60,303 nt of DNA from the NCBI RefSeq assembly GCF_900996235.1, contig NZ_CAAJGM010000212.1:1-60303 (forward strand), written 5' to 3'. The notes beneath the pieces were generated by a model. It did not search any database. It was not told the DNA's origin and was given only the letters and a program-made list of their open reading frames with translations. This document shows positions 53,505-60,303 of this stretch, in pieces. The translations under genes were made by a program, and so were the position numbers. This DNA comes from Paraburkholderia sp. BCC1885. GTDB taxonomy: Bacteria; Pseudomonadota; Gammaproteobacteria; Burkholderiales; Burkholderiaceae. Positions within the stretch are counted from its first letter, which is position 1. Each line of letters starts with the position of its first letter.

Positions 53505-54227
53505 TCAGGCGTGGTGCGTGCCGTCCTCGTCAGAGCTATGTGCCGGTCCGAAGCTGGAACCTGAACCGCCGCCTCCACCGCCGCCGACCGTCTTCCCGCC
53601 TTGCGCGCCACCGCCATCCCTCCCTCCTTCCTTCGTCTTCGCGCCCAAAATCCTTGCGGGGCCTTGTGTGGGAATCTGCACGCCCTGCGGAACGGGATCG
53701 AGATTAAGGACTTCGCGGATGAAATTGCGCAGCGAGACGACCAGTTCCCCGGTATGGACGGGGCGTCCCTCGATCATCTCTTGCGCGGCGTGTGCAGCGA
53801 GTCGCACCTGCTCCTCGGTGCCAAGCAAAATTATGTCGGCGAGCGCCACTTCGACGGTGTCACGGATGCGCCGGTGGCGGTCAGATCCACCCAGATCACC
53901 TGCCTTCACAGCCTCGCCGGGTAGCACGGTATCTCCAGTGGCCGCGGCGGCCGAGACCCGACCCCCGGCTGCCGCTGCGGCGCGCTTCAGATCGCGCAGA
54001 TGGGCGGGGTTGACAGCGAGGTTGCCGGTAAACGAACCGCCCAGGGACTTGTAGGCGGCAATGAGCGTGCGCAGCCGTTCGTTAATCTGCCGGTTTTCGC
54101 GTTCGCGGCGCTGCTGCACTGTTTGCATGAGCAGCAGCCGGATGCCAACGCCAATCAACGTGATGACGGACAGCCCGAGGAGCGTGGACAGCAGGGTCTG
54201 CCAGGAACTGAAATCGAGGTTGCGCAT
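53505..54227 (-). CDS. Single-pass membrane protein with glycine-rich tail
   Basis: A 240-residue protein MRNLDFSSWQTLLSTLLGLS. One transmembrane helix (LLGLSVITLIGVGIRLLLM) is followed by a basic coiled segment (QRRERENRQINERLRTLIAA), a conserved-looking helical domain (DTVEVALADIILLGTEEQVR, AAQEMIEGRPVHTGELVVSL, RNFIREVLNLDPVPQ) and a Gly/Ser-rich tail ending DEDGTHHA. The ATG at 54227 is preferred to 54269 because it places the anchor near the N-terminus. Function unknown. Confidence 0.65.
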   Translation of the reverse strand: MRNLDFSSWQTLLSTLLGLSVITLIGVGIRLLLMQTVQQRRERENRQINERLRTLIAAYKSLGGSFTGNLAVNPAHLRDLKRAAAAAGGRVSAAAATGDTVLPGEAVKAGDLGGSDRHRRIRDTVEVALADIILLGTEEQVRLAAHAAQEMIEGRPVHTGELVVSLRNFIREVLNLDPVPQGVQIPTQGPARILGAKTKEGGRDGGGAQGGKTVGGGGGGGSGSSFGPAHSSDEDGTHHA

Positions 54228-54803
54228 TGGAAACTTTCTAAACTGGTTTTTGACGGGCGGTGCGAACAACTGGTGATCCTCGCCGGATGCCTTTGGCTCC
54301 CCTCGCGCCTCGCCTCGGCGCGTCCGAACGAGAACCGATTACGAGCAACAGCCTGTTCGGATAGGAGAAACCAGCCCCTCTGGCGCAGGCCACCCGATGA
54401 TGCAGGCGAGACGCATATCCCTGTTGCGTCAGCGATCCCCGCTCTGCCCCCCCTATGCAAGGTGTATTCAGACGTTAACCTGTCCTACGACCGCCTGCAA
54501 CCTATCGCGCTGCAGTACGTCATAAAAGCTGTGATGTTTTTAGCCCCGCCTTCGGAAACGATAAAACAGCATTGGAATTAGCGTGGTCGGAGAACTCGCT
54601 GCAGCCGATCGCGGCCTGTTGCAGGGGCGCTTTGGGCGAACCTGCGAGTATTCCGAGGCCGCCCCCCCGCGATCTTTCGCGGCCCGCCCCTTTCGCCGGC
54701 GCTACTGCAATCAAACGTGTGTGGCTTCCATACAGGGGATTGCCATCCCCTGTATGGCCACGAATCGCGCCGGATCCAGCTTCGCTGATTGCTCCTGCAG
54801 ACC
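54228..54803. other. Intergenic region, no gene recognised
   Basis: Contains the hairpin at 54728-54757. Plus-strand frames here are low-complexity. No promoters or protein fragments were recognised. Confidence 0.4.
54728..54757. repeat. 12-bp perfect hairpin near the resolvase gene
   Basis: CCATACAGGGGA / TCCCCTGTATGG with a 6-base loop, extended by GTGG / CCAC past a short bulge. It lies 47 bases beyond the resolvase stop codon. No T-run follows. Confidence 0.75.
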
Positions 54804-55355
54804 TTACGCTCCAGCTGCCTTCAGGCGCAGGAGCGTTCTCGGATGAACATTGAATTGGTTTGCCACCTCGGCCGTTGACTGGACGCGAAGTAATTCAAGT
54901 GCCTGCAACCGTTGCGTCGGCGAAAGCGCCCGTCGTCTCCCGAGTTTGCTCCCACGGGCGCGGGCGGCCGCGATGCCTGCGCGGGTTCGCTCGCTGATCA
55001 GATTCCGTTCGAACTCGGCGAGCGCGGCCATCATGTGGAAGATGAGCATGCCCCCAGACGAACTGGTATTGATCGATTCATTCAGCGAGACGAACTCGAT
55101 GCCTCGCCGCTCAAGGTGAGTAATCAAGTCAACCAGCTTGCTCAACGACCGCCCAAGTCTGTCCAGTCGCCACACGACAAGCGTGTCGCCTTCCTTTGCT
55201 TCAGACAGCGCGGCGTCCAGCCCGCGCCGGCAGAACTCCGTACCTGACACCCCGTGATCCGTGAAGAACTTGTGGCAGCCCGCCGCGCGTAATGCGTCGA
55301 GTTGCAGTGCAAGGCTTTGTTCGTGAGTTGAAACGCGTGCATAACCGATTTTCAT
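54804..55355 (-). CDS. Serine recombinase (Tn3 resolvase/DNA invertase family)
   Basis: A 183-residue recombinase. MKIGYARVSTHEQSLALQL places the catalytic Ser at residue 9 (in RVSTHEQ). Family arginines lie in VVWRLDRLGRSLSKLVDLI and FERNLISERTRAGIAAARAR. The C-terminal helix-turn-helix domain is LSPTQRLQALELLRVQS and AEVANQFNVHPRTLLRLK. The start at 55355 is the family start; upstream frame is spurious. It could resolve a transposon or invert a segment. No transposase gene of the Tn3 type is in the window. Confidence 0.92.
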   Translation of the reverse strand: MKIGYARVSTHEQSLALQLDALRAAGCHKFFTDHGVSGTEFCRRGLDAALSEAKEGDTLVVWRLDRLGRSLSKLVDLITHLERRGIEFVSLNESINTSSSGGMLIFHMMAALAEFERNLISERTRAGIAAARARGSKLGRRRALSPTQRLQALELLRVQSTAEVANQFNVHPRTLLRLKAAGA

Positions 55356-55422
55356 GTGTTTTCCGGAAAAGGAAGAGGCCCTCTGCCTAACTGGTGGTAA
55401 GTGAAGCGGCATGTTGTGTCGG

Positions 55423-55568
55423 TCTCCCGGCAACGCCGACACCATCCAGTTGACAAAAACGGCCCTTTTTGTCTCCCGGCAAATTCAATGGCTCAGGCCT
55501 TTGCCTGCGGCCGCTCCGCCATGATCACCTATTCATCTGATGATATTGGCAAAAAGGGCCAATTTTGC
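55423..55568. repeat. Repeat cluster upstream of the resolvase gene
   Basis: Direct repeat TCTCCCGGCAA at 55423-55433 and 55472-55482. An inverted 11-bp word GGCCCTTTTTG (55461-55471) matches CAAAAAGGGCC (55550-55560). Each inverted word sits in its own small dyad (GACAAAAA/TTTTTGTC; GCAAAA/TTTTGC). Possible recombination (res-like) sites. Confidence 0.55.
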
Positions 55569-55706
55569 ACCACGAAGTTTTGGCGACGAACTGACGAAAC
55601 TGTAAGTATTTGTGCGCAACGCGAGGGGTGACCGTGCTTCGTCCCATGTCCGGAGGCGAAATGCCAGCAGTCGAAAACTTGACCCGACGTTCCGGACCAC
55701 GGCTGG

Positions 55707-56501
55707 ATGGTTGCGATGCTGGGTGATCTGGCTGCGGACGGGCACAGCGATGCCGTGACGCCGGACACTGCCGACGGGGAGATTGCCCGGGAGGTTTTCG
55801 GCGCCATTGAGGAAGATCGGCTGTTCTTTCAGCAAGAGGTGATTTGCTCGATCGACGCTCCGGAACGTGCCCTCTATCGCGAGACTCTGGTGCGGATGAA
55901 GGTGGGTGACACGGTTCTGCCGCCAGGCCGCTTTATTCCGGCGCTGGAAAGGCTTTCGCTGATGCGCCCGTTCGACTGCTTCGTTCTGCGTAGCACGCTC
56001 GACACGCTGCGGGCGACGCCCGGCGCGCATCTCGGCTGCAACGTGTCGGCCCAAAGTGCGCGAGACGATCACTGGTGGAAATCGCTCTTTCTCGAGCTCG
56101 CGGCCGAGCCCGGTCTTGCGACGCGGTTGATCGTGGAAATCACCGAATCGACACCGGTCTCGCCGGTTGACGGACGCGCATTTGTCCGGCGTTTGAAGGG
56201 GCTGGGTGTGCGCGTTGCCGTCGACGACTTCGGCGTCGGCTTTTCCGCAGACGCAGCACGTGTGTGCGAGCCCGACATCATCAAGTTGGACCGCTCGTTT
56301 CTGCGGCGTGTCCGGCAGGGCACGCTTGGCGCTGCCGAATTGAGTCGCCTGGTCAGGATGGCACGTTGCATCGCGCCGCTGCTCGTCATCGAGGGTATCG
56401 AAACGCCCGACGATGTCCTGATCGCGCGCGACGCCGGGGTGCAGTGGATTCAGGGCTATTACGTCGACGCTGCCGATGCGCCGGCTTCAAAAACAGGTTG
56501 A
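55707..56501 (+). CDS. EAL-domain cyclic-di-GMP phosphodiesterase
   Basis: A 264-residue stand-alone EAL protein. The catalytic and metal residues are present: Glu in FFQQEVICSID (E-V-I in place of E-A-L), Asn in GCNVSAQS, Glu in IVEITEST, Asp-Asp in VAVDDFGVGFSA, Lys in DIIKLDRSF, Glu in LVIEGIETP and Gln in WIQGYYV. It should hydrolyse c-di-GMP. No sensor domain or membrane segment is present. The start is uncertain because no good ribosome-binding site precedes the ATG. It ends before an intrinsic terminator. Confidence 0.85.
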   Translation: MVAMLGDLAADGHSDAVTPDTADGEIAREVFGAIEEDRLFFQQEVICSIDAPERALYRETLVRMKVGDTVLPPGRFIPALERLSLMRPFDCFVLRSTLDTLRATPGAHLGCNVSAQSARDDHWWKSLFLELAAEPGLATRLIVEITESTPVSPVDGRAFVRRLKGLGVRVAVDDFGVGFSADAARVCEPDIIKLDRSFLRRVRQGTLGAAELSRLVRMARCIAPLLVIEGIETPDDVLIARDAGVQWIQGYYVDAADAPASKTG

Positions 56502-56559
56502 TTCGTGACGTCAGCTTTCTCTCAGGCTTCGGCATGCTCTCGGAATAGCCGAAGCTTTT

Positions 56560-56583
56560 GGCCGGTTTACTCCGGCCTTTTTT
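56560..56583 (+). terminator. Intrinsic terminator after the EAL gene
   Basis: Stem GGCCGG / CCGGCC with loop TTTACT followed by six T. It separates the EAL gene from the next one. Confidence 0.88.
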
Positions 56584-56647
56584 ATTCGTGGAATGAGTTC
56601 CTCGCGACGCTCGAGAGGTAATCTCAGTCCCCCGGTTCGGGACCGAT

Positions 56648-58117
56648 ATGAAAACTGGAGCACATTACTTCCTCACAGGCCTTTTGTTCTCTCTATCTGC
56701 GGCCTGCCATGCCGACGACGAAGCCACCTTTCCCTACCTGATCCCTCAAGCGACGGCAATTACGAATTCAGAACGCGCTGGGGCCGGTGCCTTCCCCGGC
56801 CATGGATGTGTCGAAGCGAGTGCGTTTCTGCTACCGGCGCCGTTCGGCGATGCCGGAATGCATGCGTTCGTTCAGGCAGACGGTACGCGGACGACCTGCG
56901 CGTTCCACACCAGAAGCCAAGACGTATCCCGATTGAATTTCTTTGACGCCTCTGACACGAACGAAATACAGCGTGCCACGGGAACCTTCCACACGCCGAC
57001 TGATGGTTTCCCGGGAACGGCATTGTCCGCGTCTCCGGCCGAAACGGATCCCTCGCCACGCCTCGCCGACCGGGAGATAGAAAGTGCCACTCCCACGCCG
57101 AGGCCCGCGGTACCTCTGTCTGGACTGTCTGCGCCTGACCGGCTGGGTCGGGCCATCCCTGGAATCCGCCCCCGTCAGGTAAGCAGACGCGCCGGGGATG
57201 CGAACGAAACAGTGTCCTCGCCCCACTACCGCTGGTTTCTGTTCGTATTTGTCCTGCTTCTGGCACTCGCTCTGCTAGCACTGATCGGCCTGGTCGGCAT
57301 GCTCGTGTACCTCCGATGGTTTAGCGAACATGCAATCCTCGCCCGCGCAGTCAATCGTGGATTGAGGCGTAGTGAGTTCTACCTCGAATATCAACCCGTC
57401 TTTTATATCGGTACCCGTAAATGCATCGGGCTGGAAGTCGCGCTGCGCTGGAAAAACATTGCGTACGGCCTGCGGGGCGAGGCGTGGTATATGGACAGGC
57501 TCGTCGACCGCCGATCAGCCAGGAAGATCGTCGCTTTCGTTCTTTCCACTGCCGAGACTGAACTGGGCAGTCTCGCCGACGACCGCAAGCTGTATCTGAT
57601 GATCAATCTGTGGAAAACGTGCCTCGACAATGAGGCATGCCTTTCCCTCATCGCCGCGAAGGCGAAGTCGTTCGCTTCCAGCCGGTTGGTATTCCAGGTC
57701 AAAGCCGAGGACCTGCCCGAGCAACTCGGCAGCATCGCGCGCCTGCGTAAGGATCAGGTTCGCATTGCCCTGTCAGGGATACGGGCCGCGACGTCGGTAA
57801 CCGCCTCCTTGCTGTCGGCCGGTTTCGAATTCATCAGGGCAGATCGGGACGTCATGGGACTGGAAGAATCAGATCGTCTTCGCACGCTGCGGGCAATAGC
57901 CGCCATGGGACGAGAGCTCGACGTCGCGGTCATTGCGGATGGCGTGGAAGGAATCGGTCAGAGCCGTGCCGTGGCACGCGCCAAAATCGAATTAGCCCAA
58001 GGTTACTTCCTCGGCAAAGCGATTTCGGCCGCCCAGTTGCCAACGTTTTTCGAGAAGCTGGACTGGTGGCAAGGAAAACACGTGCCGGCGGCCAGTGCAG
58101 TCGGCATCTCTCGATGA
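56648..58117 (+). CDS. Membrane-anchored degenerate EAL protein
   Basis: A 489-residue protein with a signal peptide (MKTGAHYFLTGLLFSLSAAC), a periplasmic-like region of about 170 residues, a transmembrane helix (LFVFVLLLALALLALIGLVG) and a C-terminal EAL-like domain. In that domain Glu in GLEVALRW, Asn in LMINLWKT and Gln in LAQGYFLGK remain. The first Glu of E-x-T-E is Gln (FQVKAED), the Asp-Asp pair is lost (RIALSGIRA), Lys became Arg (FIRADRD), and the late Glu is Asp (VIADGVE). It should not hydrolyse c-di-GMP and may sense it or bind proteins. Confidence 0.85.
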   Translation: MKTGAHYFLTGLLFSLSAACHADDEATFPYLIPQATAITNSERAGAGAFPGHGCVEASAFLLPAPFGDAGMHAFVQADGTRTTCAFHTRSQDVSRLNFFDASDTNEIQRATGTFHTPTDGFPGTALSASPAETDPSPRLADREIESATPTPRPAVPLSGLSAPDRLGRAIPGIRPRQVSRRAGDANETVSSPHYRWFLFVFVLLLALALLALIGLVGMLVYLRWFSEHAILARAVNRGLRRSEFYLEYQPVFYIGTRKCIGLEVALRWKNIAYGLRGEAWYMDRLVDRRSARKIVAFVLSTAETELGSLADDRKLYLMINLWKTCLDNEACLSLIAAKAKSFASSRLVFQVKAEDLPEQLGSIARLRKDQVRIALSGIRAATSVTASLLSAGFEFIRADRDVMGLEESDRLRTLRAIAAMGRELDVAVIADGVEGIGQSRAVARAKIELAQGYFLGKAISAAQLPTFFEKLDWWQGKHVPAASAVGISR

Positions 58118-58697
58118 CGAATATCGCGGCCAACAAAGTCCAATCGCATGCGTAAGGGCTGCTTTTACTCAGCCCGAGAGTCTCGCGCCAGGTCGAAGTC
58201 CGGCCGCCCTTCATGCGTTGGCATACGTCGGCCGCGTCCCGCTGCTCGCGGCCAGGAAGTGTCGTTCGCCCGGACCGCAGGTCCGACATTCGGGTGTCAG
58301 CTCCGCTCAGCTACCGGTCACTCGACTGCCGACGACGCACGGCGCCTCGTCTACAACCCGCCTCACCTGCCCCGGATACACACGTCCATTTGATCGATCA
58401 TTGACCGCAGATGACTAGCGACCGATACTCCACCACGCAAGGTTTGAACCAGGCGCGCCGATTGGCTACGCAACGCATGAGAGTGGAATCACCGAATAGC
58501 TAAAGTCTCCACCAGGGACCATAGGCTCGCGCCGTGATGAGTAGGACCGGATCAATCACGAATGATCATTTGTGGATGACATGTTTTCCGCCGCGAGGCA
58601 GAATCGGTCTCGCGCGGGTGCTAGCGCGTGGTGGACGGTCAAATTTAACGGACGCTGCCCATGCGTACAGGCAGACATCTCCGATAGGACACACAAC
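58118..58697. other. Intergenic region, no gene recognised
   Basis: Open frames are Arg/Ser-rich and unconvincing. A weak dyad (CGGACC / GGTCCG) lies near 58275. No terminator with T-run or known promoter was seen. Confidence 0.4.
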
Positions 58698-60029
58698 ATG
58701 TATCACCTTTTTGTCACTGCAGCTGAGGGAGCATGGGCCTCAAACGGCACCTACGTGTATCCAGTAAGCCGATTCCTCGAATATACGGACAGCGATATCG
58801 CGGATTCGCTCCGGGTACTCACGCCAGCTCACATTGAAAAGTTAAAGACTTTGCCCTGTGTGTTCGCTTACGAGGGTAACCGAGAGGACGTGCGACTTGG
58901 GCGATTGACCGAGATTAAGAGGGATCACAAAAGCCGCCATATTACGATAGAGTTTGAGCTCGACGAGCGATTCAGTAACATACCGTTCGCTGCGATAAAG
59001 GACGTCGCCGGGGAGCTCGATATTCGATCGTGGGAAATGAACCGCACTCACTGGGCGATCAAGGACGTCGACCTGGTCGGGGTTCTGCGAGAGGCCAACA
59101 TCATCCGACCGAATGTCGCCGAGACAACGTTGCCGGTTTCTGCACAGGATAACCCGCTGCCGGCATCAGAACCATCCGCGCTCTCCGCGACCAACTTGCA
59201 TGACTTCATTCGCATTGTACTGAGCCTCACCCACGGCAAAAGTGATGTCTTTTATAGAGGCCATTCCAAACAGTCTTACAAGCTCGAACCGTCGTTGTTC
59301 CGTCGTGACCAGCGAGGCAATTACCTTTATCGACAAGTCGAGGATTTGCTATATCGAGAGCTTCTAGTCTCGAACTCCATCGATTTTGATACGGATACCT
59401 ACACGCTGGATCGACTCATTCGGATGCAGCATTTCTCGCTGCCCACGCGCTTGCTCGATATTACGTCAAACGCATTAATCGCCCTATTTTTTGCATGCAA
59501 AGCCAATAACGGTCTCTACGACAATGCCGAGGTCATGGGGGAGGTAGTCGTCTTTTCAATTGCGAGAGAGGGCATCAAGTACTTCGATTCCGATACCGCG
59601 AGTGTCATCGCCAATTTGGCAAGGCTTTCGAATAACGACAAAGTCGCTTTGAAATTTGACGTTGAAGGCATCAAGCTGTTTAACGAGCAAACACCTATGC
59701 GAAGACTATTGCACTTCGTCAAAGAGGAAAAGTCATTCTTTGAACCTCGTATCGAACCCAAGCATTTGCAGTCCATTTTATGCGTCAAGGGCAAGAGAAG
59801 CAACGACCGTATCTCATCCCAGTCTGGAGCATTCTTATTGTTCGGGCATGAGGCTGTTCTTGATGAGGCGGGTGCGGACGGGATTAGTGTGGTCCGGATT
59901 TCCGTCACAAACAAGGCAGAGATACTGCGGCAGCTAGATGGCATGAACATCAATGAAAGCACCGTGTTTCCCAACATCGAAAGCTCGGCCAAGTACATTG
60001 CAGAGAAATTTAAATTTCGCGTCGATTGA
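58698..60029 (+). CDS. FRG-domain protein
   Basis: A 443-residue protein. MYHLFVTAAEGAWASNGTYV is preceded by AGGA at suitable spacing; the upstream open frame is not family-like. The FRG signature is in DVFYRGHSKQSYKLEPSLFR with the later LIRMQHFSLPTRLLDITSN and LIALFFACKAN. The N-terminal 150 residues form another, unassigned domain (FEYEGNREDV-like strands, AIKDVAGELDI). FRG proteins are often found near mobile DNA and defence genes; their activity is not settled. Codon use is less GC-rich than the neighbours, suggesting transfer. Confidence 0.85.
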   Translation: MYHLFVTAAEGAWASNGTYVYPVSRFLEYTDSDIADSLRVLTPAHIEKLKTLPCVFAYEGNREDVRLGRLTEIKRDHKSRHITIEFELDERFSNIPFAAIKDVAGELDIRSWEMNRTHWAIKDVDLVGVLREANIIRPNVAETTLPVSAQDNPLPASEPSALSATNLHDFIRIVLSLTHGKSDVFYRGHSKQSYKLEPSLFRRDQRGNYLYRQVEDLLYRELLVSNSIDFDTDTYTLDRLIRMQHFSLPTRLLDITSNALIALFFACKANNGLYDNAEVMGEVVVFSIAREGIKYFDSDTASVIANLARLSNNDKVALKFDVEGIKLFNEQTPMRRLLHFVKEEKSFFEPRIEPKHLQSILCVKGKRSNDRISSQSGAFLLFGHEAVLDEAGADGISVVRISVTNKAEILRQLDGMNINESTVFPNIESSAKYIAEKFKFRVD

Positions 60030-60122
60030 GCTGGATGTGAGGCCATCCCACGCCGATCGCCATCGCGCGGCGACCGATGAATGGTTTGCGCTCGATCAAG
60101 CGCTGCCTGCATGAAAACAGAA

Positions 60123-60303
60123 GTAAGCGGCTCGGCCCGACCGTTTCGCCATGCTGACTTTTCCAAAGCATGATGAGGGCGTTCAGATCAACGGAGCCAG
60201 TCAGCCATGTCGAACGCAGGGGGCGCAGCCCATCCCCGTCGCACGTACGCGCGAAAATTCAAGCAGCAGGTGATCAGAGAGACGTTGGTGCCTGGCATGT
60301 CGG
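60123..60303 (+). mobile_element. IS66-family element, left end (cut by window end)
   Basis: The end GTAAGCGGCTCGGCCCGACC begins at 60123 and matches the IS66 remnant end at 1245 in inverted orientation. A tnpA start lies 84 bases inside. Only the first 181 bases are in the window. Confidence 0.8.
60207..60303 (+). CDS. IS66-family TnpA, N-terminal part only
   Basis: MSNAGGAAHPRRTYARKFKQ, QVIRETLVPGMS matches the beginning of IS66 TnpA (the helix-turn-helix protein encoded first in the element). ACGGAG precedes the ATG. The gene continues beyond the window. Confidence 0.8.
   Translation, partial: MSNAGGAAHPRRTYARKFKQQVIRETLVPGMS

Overview
The window looks like accessory DNA of a high-GC betaproteobacterium, most likely Burkholderiaceae (Paraburkholderia, Caballeronia or Burkholderia). 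The grounds are GC-rich codon use, an imuA-imuB-dnaE2 mutagenesis cassette with a CTGT-N8-ACAG LexA box, a MexEF-OprN-like efflux operon, and protein families common in that group. Identifications come from reading motifs, not from searches. Both ends of the window lie in IS66-family sequence, and transposon scars recur throughout, so this may be a genomic island or part of a secondary replicon.

Region 1 (1-6500) is a graveyard of mobile DNA. It holds a transposase 3' piece beside four 21-bp-period repeats, an IS66 remnant that truncates a possible PD-(D/E)XK-type gene, and an intact IS5-family element that splits a DUF2971 gene with a TATA target duplication. Decayed frames, a small membrane protein gene, a 55-residue zinc-ribbon gene and a broken CAP-domain gene follow. 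Region 2 (6500-18080) is a compact minus-strand type IVb (R64 thin-pilus-like) operon in the order pilT, pilL, pilN, pilP, pilO, pilQ, pilR, pilS, pilM, pilV, then a secreted polyproline protein. Downstream is a second, decayed pilV 3' end followed by a second polyproline protein, so the pilV-polyproline pair was duplicated. The leader carries an intrinsic terminator enclosed by 14-bp inverted repeats, with a 32-bp perfect palindrome and a broken tyrosine recombinase gene just upstream.

Region 3 (19400-30350) holds an aldo/keto reductase-SGNH hydrolase-MFS transporter cluster divergent from a LysR regulator, then a three-gene RND efflux operon with 4-base start/stop overlaps. Region 4 (30587-36998) reads right to left: UDP-GlcNAc 2-epimerase-like protein, unknown protein, FG-GAP repeat protein, acyltransferase-3 and a Tat-exported berberine-bridge-type flavin oxidase. 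This may be an uncharacterised glycan or small-molecule pathway. Region 5 (37000-40540) is an AT-rich gap followed by a transposase scar, a possible tetR scar, a truncated second imuB, and a GNAT acetyltransferase gene overlapping a small unknown gene.

Region 6 (40530-51560) contains a LysR-oxidoreductase divergent pair and the SOS mutagenesis block. imuA-imuB-dnaE2 reads left. A small Cys-rich gene, two small unknown genes, a DUF72 gene and a Y-family polymerase read right, and the LexA box sits between the two groups. Region 7 (51560-60303) has a structured non-coding segment, a vapBC toxin-antitoxin pair, a membrane protein with a glycine-rich tail, and a serine resolvase with possible recombination sites upstream. 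It continues with an apparently complete EAL phosphodiesterase, a membrane-anchored degenerate EAL protein, an FRG-domain protein (possible defence gene) and the start of an IS66-family element.
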